NCBI RefSeq assembly: GCF_000292245.2
Contig: NZ_ALPT02000018.1
Coordinates: 1 to 63,813, forward strand
Length of the DNA stretch: 63,813 nt
Direction: 5' to 3'
Source of the DNA: Alkalihalobacillus alcalophilus ATCC 27647 = CGMCC 1.3604
GTDB taxonomy: Bacteria > Bacillota > Bacilli > Bacillales > Bacillaceae_D
In this document: positions 44,820 through 54,111 of the stretch, in pieces
How positions within the stretch are numbered: the stretch's first letter is position 1
Layout of the letters: each line of letters begins with the position of its first letter
The notes under the pieces: model-generated
Told to the model about the DNA's origin: nothing
Seen by the model: only the letters and a program-made list of their open reading frames with translations
Databases searched by the model: none
Translations under genes and position numbers: made by a program

Positions 44820-44980
44820 AATAAAAAAGTCCGAAGAGAAAGATTTCAACGCATAACAAATACGCTGAACCTTTCCCCTCGGACCTTTTATGTCAATAGG
44901 TGCCTTTTACATATTGTAAAAGAAATAGCCCTCGGTCACAAACCTACCTAGATAGCGGAACCCTAGCTACAATTTTCCAG
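44820..44980 (-). promoter_or_regulatory. ykkC-class riboswitch with terminator (likely nucleoside-diphosphate subtype)
   Basis: On the minus strand, CTAGGGTTCCGC (about 44968-44957) is the 5' ykkC signature, followed by GACCGAGGGC, a hairpin TTTTACAATATGTAAAA and AAAAGGTCCGAGGGGA (about 44890-44875). The last part also forms the left arm of a 14-bp terminator with CTTTCTCTTCGGAC and six T, ending at about 44823. Ligand binding would therefore block termination and switch the Nudix gene on. Subtype 2c is favoured by the downstream gene; this is an inference. Confidence 0.75.
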
Positions 44981-45126
44981 TTCATTTTTATTTTACTATT
45001 ATTAATTAGAAAATGAAAGATACTCTTTCATTAACCTGCACCATTAGTGCAATAGGCAAAACTAAAACCATTCATATATATCATCAATGAAATTGGGTAA
45101 ATCTTTGTTTATAACAATAAAAAGCT

Positions 45127-45513
45127 TCAAAATTTATCGTAGATCATACCACGTAATTTCAATAATTCATCTTTCAAGCGCTTGTTTTCCTCTTCGAGCT
45201 TTTTTATTCGGTTATTTTTAGCAGCGATAAGAGAATCCTTACTGGCATCCGTCATATTCCTTTTTACGGTTTGTGGAGAATTTAACCCTTCTTGTTGCTT
45301 TCTTAATCCCTCAATTCGGTTTCGTATTTCTTGATTGTTATAGAGAAATGCCTTAGATACACCTGATTCCATTGCAACCTGGTTAAAGTTAATTTTCACT
45401 TTCGTTTTTATAAGACGTTGTATAGCATGGTCCACTTTTTGAGATGCCTCTTGGCTTTTCATTAGTGCATGTTTTTTAACACCTTCGGTATTTCTAATAT
45501 GTTTACTTCTCAT
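45127..45513 (-). CDS. tnpC: Tn554-type accessory protein TnpC, second set
   Basis: 128 aa from ATG 45513 (RBS GGAGAGG within tnpB). HTH-like VKINFNQVAMESGVSKAFLYNN and coiled coil KNNRIKKLEEENKRLKDELL, matching the protein at 33312-33695. Last gene of the second three-recombinase set. Confidence 0.88.
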   Translation of the reverse strand: MRSKHIRNTEGVKKHALMKSQEASQKVDHAIQRLIKTKVKINFNQVAMESGVSKAFLYNNQEIRNRIEGLRKQQEGLNSPQTVKRNMTDASKDSLIAAKNNRIKKLEEENKRLKDELLKLRGMIYDKF

Positions 45514-47467
45514 GAGTGCGTTCCTCTCCAATATATTCGCGTCCTTTTTTCCCAGCTAAATGATGCGTTGTACCATCCTTCAAAGTTTCTAGAATGGGCT
45601 CTAGACGATCTAGAGTGGTTTGATTCTTATCTATCCAAACTTGACGCCCTAAAGCCACACCTCGCTCAATTACACTTCTAACTTCTTTAATTTCCATTTC
45701 AAATTTGGGTATGAACTCTGGTGTAGTACAGAAATTACGGCAGGATAGACATGGGTTCGCTTGAGTAGGACATGGCTGCTTAATAGGTTTCATACAATAG
45801 CCAAGCTCCATCTTTACAGCGTCTAAATTATGGCGTATATATTCCCATTCAATTATATCTTCATTTTCAATATCCGTAAGTTCAACTTTAACTGGTCGTT
45901 TATTTTCAATGTCAATTCGAAAAATACCTTGTTTTGTAGCTTCTTCCCAAGATTTACGCATGGTAGTATCAAGGATTTTTGCATATTGTAATGTCATTTC
46001 AGGAGAAGCGTGCGCCATCCATTTTTGAACATGCAGTATGTTCATTCCGTTATTAAGAAGCTCTACACCCTTGGTATGCCGAAAGGCATGATTTTTAATG
46101 AAAAAGGGATTTCCTGAATCGTCAACTATGTTTTGTTCTTCAGTAAAGCGCTTCATACTTCTGCGAATGTCATAATAATTAAAAGGCCTACCTCTGCGAA
46201 CACCTTCGATCTGTACAAATAAATAATGTTTAGGGTTATTAATAGTATCGCTTTGATCTTTAGTCACTTTAATTACAGCTTCAACTATCGCTGCTACTTC
46301 ATCTGTAATTGGTACACGATGATTCATTACTTGTGTTTTTTTGATATCTCCGCATAAGTACCATCCCTGAGATGTTTGTTCTAAACAATTATCATAACGC
46401 AGATTAAGAATGTCTGATATTCTCCAACCAGTAGCCCGAAGTAATACAATAACCGGTATGTATTTTGAAGGTTTTAAGAACTCTATTTTTTCTTCGATTT
46501 GTTGAAGGACCCCTTCAGGAATGTACTTGATATCATTTTCAGTTTTTGTTATCGGTCTAGGAAAATCTTCTTTAAACAACAATAGATTCACAGGCAACGC
46601 AGGCGCTTCATCGAATTGCAGTTTTTCAATTGTTTCTAAGAATACATTTAGAACAATTAAGTAACTTCTCTTTGATGGTATTTTGTTATGAAACTTCTTG
46701 TTATGAAATATAAGATAATCTTCAATATCTTTTCGTGTTAAGGCATTTAAATCCTTCCAAGAGGGATATTTATCATGTATAAATATCAAAAATAGCTTTA
46801 ATATTCTAACGTCAAGAGTACATTGGCCAAGAGATAAATGACTGATTCTAAATTTTAAATATCTTTTGGCTAAAGGGCGAAAGGGAATAGGGATATCCTC
46901 GAAATTCAGGATATGTCTTGATTCATGATCAGGAAATCTTGCACCAGGAATATTTCTAACATCCCAGATATCTTTTTCAAATTCATCTCTTGTATCATAG
47001 AAGCCTTTATAAAACAAAAATAAACGATTAAGTAGATTTTCGTAATTAGAAAGCTTCCTTCTTCCATAGATTCGTATGCTCAAACCTAATTCACTTAAAT
47101 GTGATCTCAATTGCATCAATGCTTTATTTATGTCTAAATCTGCAAAGCTATTAATATTAGGATAAAATTTTTTAAGAAATTTAGAAAGTTGTTTAAAGGA
47201 TCTGGCATAATTATGTACAGCTGAATACAATTGCAGGTCATCTTTTTGAATACGAGTAAGGATAAAAAACTTAACTTCATTTTTAAGCCTAGTTGGAAAT
47301 ACCGAAAAATTCATTGTGCGATGGGTTTTCCCCCATTCTGATTTTCTAAAATCATTAAAGGCTGCATCGTCTGCGTCCCAAATGTCATTTTCAAAGTAAC
47401 CAGTGACTTTTTGGGTTATTTCACTAACTTTAATTTCTGGTAATAGGTGTCCAACAGATAAATTCAT
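45503..47467 (-). CDS. tnpB: Tn554-type tyrosine recombinase TnpB, second set
   Basis: 654 aa. Catalytic motifs: ATGWRISDILNL, FRHTKGVELLNNGMNILHVQKWMAHASPEM and TLQYAKILD. Cys-rich tail CPTQANPCLSCRNFC, a likely zinc-binding knuckle that is fuller than in the first set. Starts with ATG 47467 overlapping the end of tnpA. Clearly diverged from its counterpart at 31283-33319, so the two sets are separate arrivals rather than a duplication. Confidence 0.93.
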   Translation of the reverse strand: MNLSVGHLLPEIKVSEITQKVTGYFENDIWDADDAAFNDFRKSEWGKTHRTMNFSVFPTRLKNEVKFFILTRIQKDDLQLYSAVHNYARSFKQLSKFLKKFYPNINSFADLDINKALMQLRSHLSELGLSIRIYGRRKLSNYENLLNRLFLFYKGFYDTRDEFEKDIWDVRNIPGARFPDHESRHILNFEDIPIPFRPLAKRYLKFRISHLSLGQCTLDVRILKLFLIFIHDKYPSWKDLNALTRKDIEDYLIFHNKKFHNKIPSKRSYLIVLNVFLETIEKLQFDEAPALPVNLLLFKEDFPRPITKTENDIKYIPEGVLQQIEEKIEFLKPSKYIPVIVLLRATGWRISDILNLRYDNCLEQTSQGWYLCGDIKKTQVMNHRVPITDEVAAIVEAVIKVTKDQSDTINNPKHYLFVQIEGVRRGRPFNYYDIRRSMKRFTEEQNIVDDSGNPFFIKNHAFRHTKGVELLNNGMNILHVQKWMAHASPEMTLQYAKILDTTMRKSWEEATKQGIFRIDIENKRPVKVELTDIENEDIIEWEYIRHNLDAVKMELGYCMKPIKQPCPTQANPCLSCRNFCTTPEFIPKFEMEIKEVRSVIERGVALGRQVWIDKNQTTLDRLEPILETLKDGTTHHLAGKKGREYIGEERTHEK

Positions 47468-48600
47468 TCGTTATTCTCCTTATTTTCTTTGTTGATTTTC
47501 ATTCGATCTTGAGCGTTTTCCCAGTCTTTTCGAATGTCCTCATCCGAAGGATGGATATACATCTGCATTGTTGTTTGAATATGAGCGTGACCGGCCCGAT
47601 TCATTAAATGTTCATCTCTCCAACCAGCCTTTCTCAGTTCCGTTAATGATGTATGACGTAACATATGCGGAGTGAAATAAATGCCTGTTTTTTTACGAAG
47701 ACGTTGAACCAGTGCTACGACATCGGTATATTCTAACGGCTGGCCTTTATTTTCTCCGGTCAACTTAATAAAAACGTGATTTGTATCAACTTCATCGGTA
47801 TGAAATTGAGCAATATAATCAAAGTACATATTTATTAGATCCTCAGATACATCAATACTTCGGGGACTACATACCGTTTTAATCTCAGCTAGATTAGACA
47901 ATTCACCCCGATCACGTATATGAATTTTTCTCGCATCAACCTCGAAATCTTCAAGCCATAAAGTAAGGGCTTCGCCAATACGCATAGAGCTTTCCCATAG
48001 AAGCTGTATTAAAAATAGATCCCGCATATTTACACAGGCATTCATAATTAATGCAATTTGATCTTTTGAGAGTGTTTTTGGCTGCTGCTTAGGCACTTTT
48101 AATTTCAGAATATGAGAGGTAAAGGATTTATTTTTGTTTATATGGTGCAGAAAACTTTTAAACCCCTTACGGGACCCAGGTACTTGTTTCTTTAAACGTT
48201 CTGTCAATTGAATACTATAGTCCTCATGTCTCATTAGGTAGTCATAAAATCCAAGAACAGTATTGATGATGATATTTACTGTCTTTGCTTTTCTAATTGG
48301 CTGTTTAGGGAAGATAGGGGACACCTTTACATCCTGGTGCGGGTTTTGTAACCATCGTATAAAATCCGCCATTTCATCTATTCCAATATCACGATAATCC
48401 TTGTTTATTTGTTCTAAGAATTCAAAGAAAAGCTTTAAATGATATGAGAATGACCGTAAGGTATTACGCGAGGCTCCACTGTTGTCCTTAAACTTTAAAT
48501 AATGTAAAACTGGTTGGACCGGCTCATTGTTATGATCTAGTAACATGTACCGAGCCTTTCCTTCTTTTGTTAGAAGGGTAATTACTTTCATAAGTATCAC
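47464..48600 (-). CDS. tnpA: Tn554-type tyrosine recombinase TnpA, second set
   Basis: 378 aa, intact. SAM-like domain, then ESSMRIGEALTL (Arg), TPHMLRHTSLTELRKAG (His-x-x-Arg), GHAHIQTTMQMYIHP (His, Tyr). ATG 48600 has RBS AGGAGTG. It overlaps tnpB by 4 nt. Its reading through the KKTGIYFTPHMLRHT region shows where the first set has lost one base. No passenger or far end of this element was identified with confidence. Confidence 0.93.
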   Translation of the reverse strand: MILMKVITLLTKEGKARYMLLDHNNEPVQPVLHYLKFKDNSGASRNTLRSFSYHLKLFFEFLEQINKDYRDIGIDEMADFIRWLQNPHQDVKVSPIFPKQPIRKAKTVNIIINTVLGFYDYLMRHEDYSIQLTERLKKQVPGSRKGFKSFLHHINKNKSFTSHILKLKVPKQQPKTLSKDQIALIMNACVNMRDLFLIQLLWESSMRIGEALTLWLEDFEVDARKIHIRDRGELSNLAEIKTVCSPRSIDVSEDLINMYFDYIAQFHTDEVDTNHVFIKLTGENKGQPLEYTDVVALVQRLRKKTGIYFTPHMLRHTSLTELRKAGWRDEHLMNRAGHAHIQTTMQMYIHPSDEDIRKDWENAQDRMKINKENKENNE

Positions 48601-48736
48601 TCCTATTGAAATTTATTCTTTTATTCAATTTGGAAAGCTTTCAATCTCTTAATCTTAGATAATCTTCCTCCTTTCTTTATTTACTATAAATACTATAAAA
48701 ATCAGTTTAGTTAAATAGTCTTTAAAGATACAAAAA

Positions 48737-48776
48737 AATGGATGACTTTACATTGAATACTGTAAAGTCATCCATT
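48737..48776. terminator. hairpin inside right end of Tn3-B
   Basis: Perfect 15-bp stem AATGGATGACTTTAC and complement, 10-nt loop, just inside the right inverted repeat; it could shield the element from outside transcription. Confidence 0.65.
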
Positions 48777-48778
48777 AT

Positions 48779-48817
48779 GACTGGTTAAGATAAATGTCAA
48801 ACTGTTGGTGGTACCCC
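48779..48817. repeat. Tn3-B right terminal inverted repeat
   Basis: Ends GTTGGTGGTACCCC; the outer 24 bases match the left repeat at 20 positions, the inner part has diverged. Followed by AGGCT at 48818-48822 and then the orphaned T tract of the propeller gene terminator. Confidence 0.8.
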
Positions 48818-48955
48818 AGGCTTTTCTTTGTTCGCCCTTTTTTTTACTCCTAACCAATTTAATGCTTATTACATCCTATGGAGTTTAAAGGGTTAAAGAA
48901 TTAGATTTGAGGCAAGAATTATTTGTGAAACTCTCGCATAGGAAGTGATTGATTT

Positions 48956-51192
48956 ATGCAAGAACTAATTTTAAATATTAAGAAAAAATCAGTCTTCGTA
49001 AAATTACAACCAGAATTAATAAAGGATCTTTCCCTGACTTTTTTCTTTGCATTTTCGATGATCATGTTTGAAATTTTTTTAACACGTTTGTTTGCAGTTA
49101 TTTTTGATTACAATTATGTATTTCTTGTCATCTCGTTAGCTACATTAGGAATTGGAATTGGAGGATATTTTTCTTATCAGTTTCCTATTCTTTTCCGTAG
49201 TCTATATCCACTTGCACTATGTGGGCAAGGTGTTTTACTAATAGGTGTAACGTCATTAATTTATCTTACGCCATTTCAAGGCATCACCTTTTACTCCATT
49301 CTCTCAACAGTACCATTTTTGTTTACTGGTTATATTTTAGCTAGTATTTTTCAAAAATTACATACTAAAGTTCATGTTGTTTATTTCATTGATTTAGTCG
49401 GAGCAAGTTTGGGGGCGAGTTTTGCCATCCTCTTGATGAATCATTTATCGCCTATTCCAATGATATCTATGTTATCGCTTGCTTTATTTTCAGTTGGGAG
49501 TATTCTCGTATTTACTCATTTAAAAAAAGCTACAAAAGTTATGTTAATCATGATACTAGCCTTATTGATGATAAATATATTTTCTCCTTTTTTAACAACG
49601 GACCGTTTTTTGTCTTATCAAACAAGTCCATATACAACGTTTTCTGAACAAGAGGGAAACATTATCTATTCTGAATGGGATTCATTTTCACGCACTGATG
49701 TTTACGATGCAAAAGACGGAGATTTTTTGTATATGACGATAGACGGAGGTGCTGTTTCTTCGATTTCTCGTTTTGACGGAGACCTAAATACAGTAGACTA
49801 TTTGCAAATGAATACAAGTGATTTAGCTTTTCAGAATCCAAAAGAAAAAGAGAGGGCATTGATTATTGGAAGTGGTGGTGGACAAGAAGTCTTATCTGCT
49901 GAAATGGCAGGCTATTCCAAGATTGAAGCTCTAGACATAAATAAAGGTAGCTTTAACGCCGTTCATTCACTTCGATCATTTGCTGGGGATGTATTTGAAC
50001 GAGATGGTGTCGAAACGATTGTAGCTGATGGTCGAAATTATATTCGTGAGACAACAAATACTTATGATTTGATATTCCTTTCACTGGTAACAAAGCAATC
50101 TGATAGTGGACTAGGGTTAGCCTTAACGGAAAATTTCATTTATACGAATGAAGCGTTACGTGACTATTTTAATAAACTCAAAGAAAATGGCCAACTTTCA
50201 TTTCTACTTCACGACGAAAAGGAGCTAGCTAAAGTCATCCATAGTGCAGAAAGCTATTATCAAGAAAGGGGAATTCCATCTAATGAAATTAAAAATCACA
50301 TAGCCGTTGTCGGTAGTCAACACATTTTTGGTCATGTAGTAGCCGAGCCGGGAAGCATCGAACGGCCACTGCTTATTTTGAAAAAGCATCCATTTACAGA
50401 AAAGGAAGCGACGAAACTTTTCGACTCTGCCGCGAATATCGCACAGCTCCCTTTACATGTTCCATATAGATTTGATCACTACAAAGATTTAGCAAACAGG
50501 CTTCATGATACGGCCATCCCTTTTAAAGCAAACCGAGATGCTCAACCTTTCTTTTTCATAAGAATGATGGGATTCCTTCTTTTTTATGGATTGGTTTGAT
50601 TCTTATAAGTCTTGGCACTTCTGTAATGAGTTTAATTTATCGAAAGCAAGTTCCAGTTGGAAGCATGGTTTATTTCAGTGGGATTGGAATCGGTTTTATG
50701 CTTATTCAAGTAACACTGATACAACGCCTGACATTGCCTCTAGGGCATCCTACTTGGGCATTTGTTATCGTATTAACAACACTTCTTATTTCCGGTGGAA
50801 TTGGAAGTGCCTATTCGACTAAATGGAAAAGAGAAGAGGATAGAAGATTTGTCCCAATATTACTTGTGGCATTTCTAACATCTGTCGTGTATCTATTAAT
50901 TCATTTTTACTATCAGTCTGAGCTGGCACTCTCCACATTTCAAAGAACCTTGCTTGTCATTACTATGCTTATCCCAGTAGGTTTTTTTATAGGAATGCCA
51001 TTTCCATATGGGATGAGTAGGCTTAAAAAGCATCAAATTTCAATTAGTTGGGGGATCAACGGTTTAATGACGGTTGCCGGTTCAATAGTAGCAGCCATGT
51101 TATCTTTAACGTTTGGAATGAATCTTACAATAATAGTAGGGATTGTTGTTTATCTCTTGTTATTTATTTTTCAACCTCTGTTAAAAATGTAA
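48956..51192 (+). pseudogene. spermidine-synthase-like membrane protein, one frameshift
   Basis: Two frames make one product of about 745 aa. The first (48956-50599) has six or seven helices and a Rossmann methyltransferase/spermine synthase-like domain (ERALIIGSGGGQEVLSAEMAG, VADGRNYIRET, YDLIFLSLV). The frame breaks in FLLFYGLV near the T6 run at about 50578-50585 and continues as ISLGTSVMSLIYRKQ with six more helices to 51192. Such fusions flank a SpeE-like domain with transporter-like membrane parts; substrate unknown. ATG 48956 has RBS AGGAAGTG. Confidence 0.8.
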
Positions 51193-51214
51193 ATCAGAAA
51201 TGTGATTTTTCCTT

Positions 51215-51240
51215 AGCCAGAATTAAATTCTGGCTCTTAT
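51215..51240 (+). terminator. terminator
   Basis: Stem AGCCAGAAT/ATTCTGGCT with 3-nt loop and a T-rich tail, 22 nt after the upstream stop. Confidence 0.8.
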
Positions 51241-51247
51241 TGTGTTA

Positions 51248-51277
51248 TTGACATACCTTACTAGGGTAATGTAACTT
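51248..51277 (+). promoter_or_regulatory. promoter with TACC-N7-GGTA dyad (possible CsoR/CstR-type operator)
   Basis: -35 TTGACA at 51248-51253 and a weak -10 TAACTT at about 51272. The spacer holds TACC TTACTAG GGTA (51254-51268), resembling operators of CsoR-family repressors of copper or persulfide stress. The gene behind it is a siroheme reductase-like protein. Confidence 0.45.
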
Positions 51278-51320
51278 TAGTTAGAATACATTGTTAAAAC
51301 AAACAAGGTGGGAAGAATAG

Positions 51321-51959
51321 ATGAGTCAAACAGAGAAACTTGTTAAACTTGCTGTGAATGCTGGGATATCCTTTGGGGCAAAGTTAAATGCAAAACAATT
51401 ACGAGTTCTAGCTGAATATATGAATGATGATCAAGAATTGGAATTAACAACGTTTCAACAGCTCTATATTGATGTGTCTGAAAATAAACTGGAGTTAGTA
51501 AAAGGAAAATTTAAAGAAGCTGGTTTAATCTGTTATCCGGTTGGAAGTTTTGTTAAAAGCCTTCGTACCTGTAATTTTTGTAAAGGATCGGAGGAAGAAG
51601 GGATGCCGGTAGCTATCGAGTTAAATAAACGAATTGCGGGAAGGGAAGTGCCTTTTACCCTCAAACCAGCATATACGGGATGTCGAGTTGGTTGTGGTGA
51701 ACCATTAATCAATGACATTGGGATTATTAAAGTAGGTACAAATGAGTTCGATTTATACATCGGTGGCAAAAGCAAGGGAGCAGATGCTAAGGTAGGTACA
51801 TTGTTCAAGAAACAACTAGTACCTGAACAATTATATGCGATGGTGGATGATATACTAGATCTTTATCACGAATTTGGAAAAAAAAGAGAACCGTTTTTCA
51901 AGTTTATTAATCGATTCGGCTTTGAAAATTTACAGCAGCAAGTTCTAAAAAAAAGATAA
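51321..51959 (+). CDS. sulfite/nitrite reductase-like siroheme [4Fe-4S] protein
   Basis: 212 aa, RBS AAGGTGGG. A ferredoxin-like half domain (NAGISFGAKLNAKQLRVLAEYM) is followed by a cluster-binding region with CNFCKG and, further on, GCRVGCGEPL (C-x3-C), the four ligands expected for a coupled siroheme-[4Fe-4S] centre. About a third the length of full assimilatory reductases, so it is a small family member whose substrate (sulfite, nitrite or other) is not settled. No partner flavoprotein gene is adjacent. Confidence 0.75.
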   Translation: MSQTEKLVKLAVNAGISFGAKLNAKQLRVLAEYMNDDQELELTTFQQLYIDVSENKLELVKGKFKEAGLICYPVGSFVKSLRTCNFCKGSEEEGMPVAIELNKRIAGREVPFTLKPAYTGCRVGCGEPLINDIGIIKVGTNEFDLYIGGKSKGADAKVGTLFKKQLVPEQLYAMVDDILDLYHEFGKKREPFFKFINRFGFENLQQQVLKKR

Positions 51960-52036
51960 ATGATAATCAAAAATTCAATCTACTGAAAGTAATAAACTGT
52001 TGACAGGATTTAGGAAGAAATAGGTTCAGCTAAGGT

Positions 52037-52068
52037 TGCGCTACTTATTACGTAGCGCACTTGTTTTT
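52037..52068 (+). terminator. terminator
   Basis: Perfect 8-bp stem TGCGCTAC/GTAGCGCA with 7-nt loop and a T run. Confidence 0.82.
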
Positions 52069-52112
52069 ACCTAGCCATTGGTATTCACTTCTTATCTTTA
52101 GCTTTACTATAA

Positions 52113-52475
52113 TTATGCACCCATAGCAAAGGCGCGACACTCTTGAGCACAATGTAAGCACATTTGACCACATCGTTGTAAAACTTCGTCTGGGTGATGT
52201 AAACAGTGGTTCCCGCAAACTTCACAAATATGGGCACATAACGAAGCAAGAGATTTAGCGAAGACGCTACAACGGGCCATATATTTAGCAGTTAACGTAC
52301 AAATATCAGCGCAGTCTCTAAGTAATCGCAATTGCTCTTTTCTGTGACTTGAGCTGTCCATTTGCAAAATAGAATACTCGGTAAATTCACAAATAGCTTC
52401 ACAATGTTGAACCGTTTCAAGTGCTCTGTGTTGTGACATGTGGTTTTCCATATGATAAGACATAGTATGATTCAA
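52113..52475 (-). CDS. Csp-like four-helix cysteine-rich protein, second copy
   Basis: 120 aa, probably from TTG 52475 with RBS AAGGAA. His/Met-rich head (MNHTMSYHMENHMSQH) then helices with CEAICEF, LRDCADICTLTAKYMARC, CAHICEVCGNHC and CGQMCLHCAQEC. Related to the protein at 21774-22121 (shared RDCADIC) but with fewer Cys, more His and a different head. Copper binding is likely; there is no signal peptide. Confidence 0.85.
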   Translation of the reverse strand: MNHTMSYHMENHMSQHRALETVQHCEAICEFTEYSILQMDSSSHRKEQLRLLRDCADICTLTAKYMARCSVFAKSLASLCAHICEVCGNHCLHHPDEVLQRCGQMCLHCAQECRAFAMGA

Positions 52476-52686
52476 TTTAATTCCTTAAATTAAAAAAACT
52501 TATATCACAAGTTCATCGTATGTCTAGTTGATTACCTATGCTTTAGGCATTAGTCTAATTTTTAGGGTTTTACGAGTTCCAAACGGGCAGCTATTTAATT
52601 TCTCAGTATGATAAGATAAAAAACTAACGCAGTCTTCCTGGTCTCGATACTGCTTCGTTATTTTCAAGAATAACCTTTTCCATTCC

Positions 52687-52718
52687 ATCATATTTTCATC
52701 ACAATTTTTTTATATTCT
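52687..52718 (+). promoter_or_regulatory. shared promoter box plus -10, site 7
   Basis: ATCATATTTTCATCA at 52687-52701, 11 bp, then TATTCT at 52713-52718, ahead of the secreted Cys-rich protein. Confidence 0.6.
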
Positions 52719-52757
52719 TTTCTTGTGATGGATATACAATTATGAGGAGGAAATGGA

Positions 52758-52961
52758 ATGAAAATGAAGTTGGCTTTATTTGTATTAGTTGCAACCATGA
52801 CAATTAGTACTCCTGCTTTTGCTAGTGGAAACGGAGTTGCGGATTGTGCGCAAATGTCGAAGGGACAACATGTAGCTATGTGTGCACAAAAAATGGAAGG
52901 CGGGGTTTCTGACTGTGCCACTGCTCCTGAATGCCCTATGACAAGTGGATGTACGAATTAA
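52758..52961 (+). CDS. small secreted Cys/Met-rich protein
   Basis: 67 aa with a signal peptide cleaved after AFAS and a mature part of about 45 aa holding six Cys and several Met (DCAQMSKGQHVAMCAQKM, DCATAPECPMTSGC). RBS GAGGAGG. Not assigned to a family; the Cys/Met content and the regulon suggest a secreted copper-binding or redox role. Confidence 0.7.
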   Translation: MKMKLALFVLVATMTISTPAFASGNGVADCAQMSKGQHVAMCAQKMEGGVSDCATAPECPMTSGCTN

Positions 52962-53062
52962 TGAACCAGGATGGTTAGTCAATAAAACATTTAGTATCAT
53001 AAAAGTTTTTAAGGAGATTTCCTTGTATGAATACTGGTTAAATGAAAATAATAACAAATTAG

Positions 53063-53092
53063 ACTCGAGGTCTTTCAATCCTCGAGTTTCTT
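53063..53092 (+). terminator. terminator
   Basis: Perfect 8-bp stem ACTCGAGG/CCTCGAGT and a T-rich tail. Confidence 0.78.
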
Positions 53093-53204
53093 CTTGCTAT
53101 CTCTATGAAATTCCATTGACACTTGTAAGGAATCTGTTTGTTGTTTTTTTTCTCACTATGAACCTAGTTTCATGGATATTACGTAGTTTTTATTTTTACT
53201 TTTC

Positions 53205-53236
53205 ATCATAAATCTATCACATTTTTCCGCTATAGT
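53205..53236 (+). promoter_or_regulatory. shared promoter box plus -10, site 8
   Basis: ATCATAAATCTATCA at 53205-53219, 11 bp, then TATAGT at 53231-53236, ahead of the ctaG-like gene. Confidence 0.55.
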
Positions 53237-53265
53237 AAGAACGCTTGATTATAAAAGGAGATAAG

Positions 53266-54081
53266 ATGATGAATTATATTTTTGAAAGTTACAGTTACCA
53301 AGAGCTATGGAATATAGGGTGGCTTATCCTTATTTTTCTTATTACATTTTTTTATTTCTATGCCACTAAAAAAGTTGCTAATAGGACCAGTAAAGGAAAA
53401 GCCGTATCGTTTGTTATAGGAGTATGGTTTTTTTATGTTGCAGTAGGAAGTCCACTTCACTTAATCGGACACAATTATTTGTTTAGTGCTCATATGCTTG
53501 AACAAGCAATAGTCTATTTTGTGGCACCACCATTGATTCTTATAGGACTACCTAATCAGTTAATTAAGCATCCTACGAGCTCCAGTTTACTAAGCAGGGG
53601 ATTATTAGGAGTATTGAGCAAACCGATCATCGCATCGCTTTTATTTAATGGATTATTTTCCCTATACCATTATCCAAGTCTATTTGACTATTTACGTTTG
53701 AACCATCTATATCAATCTGTGTATCATTTAATTCTCACAATATTAGCTTTTACAATGTGGTTATCTATTCTTCATTCCAAAAGTAACTACGAGTTATCTG
53801 AATTGAAAAGTGTAGGCTACATTTTCTTAAATAGTGTATTAATTACACCGGTTTGTGCTTTAATTATCTTTTCTAATAACGTACTTTATACAACCTATAT
53901 AAATGCTCCTCAATTGATCTCGTTCTTATCAATAAAAGATGATCAACAACTTGGAGGGATTGTAATGAAGCTGATTCAAGAGGGGGTATTTATTACAATC
54001 ATTGGAATACTTTTTTTCCGGTGGGTAAAAAAAGAAAGAAAAAAAGAAAATGTAGAAATGCCAAATGAGGCTGCTTCATAA
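53266..54081 (+). CDS. ctaG: CtaG-type cytochrome c oxidase assembly protein
   Basis: 271 aa from ATG 53266 (RBS AAAGGAG; the in-frame TTG at 53245 is upstream of that RBS and rejected). Seven helices with the family pattern VAVGSPLHLIGHNYLFSAHMLEQ and PPLILIGLP; His residues in the helices are probable copper ligands. CtaG proteins (caa3-type) help deliver copper to oxidase. Followed 30 nt later by the CcdA-like gene. Confidence 0.9.
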   Translation: MMNYIFESYSYQELWNIGWLILIFLITFFYFYATKKVANRTSKGKAVSFVIGVWFFYVAVGSPLHLIGHNYLFSAHMLEQAIVYFVAPPLILIGLPNQLIKHPTSSSLLSRGLLGVLSKPIIASLLFNGLFSLYHYPSLFDYLRLNHLYQSVYHLILTILAFTMWLSILHSKSNYELSELKSVGYIFLNSVLITPVCALIIFSNNVLYTTYINAPQLISFLSIKDDQQLGGIVMKLIQEGVFITIIGILFFRWVKKERKKENVEMPNEAAS

Positions 54082-54111
54082 AATTGTTTACTATAAAGCG
54101 AGGTTTGTAAT

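Larger units (their letters stand above)
29268..48817. mobile_element. Tn3-B: composite Tn3-family transposon, 19.55 kb
   Basis: The left end GGGGTATAACCAACA... and the right end (complement) GGGGTACCACCAACA... match at 20 of the outer 24 bases and are flanked by AGGCT on both sides. Inside are tnpA (in two pieces), tnpR, cadC-cadA, a CadD-like gene, a C39 remnant, a Nudix gene with riboswitch and two Tn554-like recombinase sets. Removing the Tn554-like element from tnpA rebuilds a normal-length transposase. Confidence 0.88.

Noticed and set aside
50597..50599. TGA in the SpeE-like membrane protein as another selenocysteine codon
   Set aside because: In the same frame another stop follows two codons later, no Cys is expected there, and the homologous sequence resumes in a different frame, so it is a frameshift.
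21774..52475. Csp proteins as DUF326-type ferredoxins
   Set aside because: The Cys are arranged as repeated CxxxC or CxxC along amphipathic helices throughout the protein, not as two compact cluster motifs.
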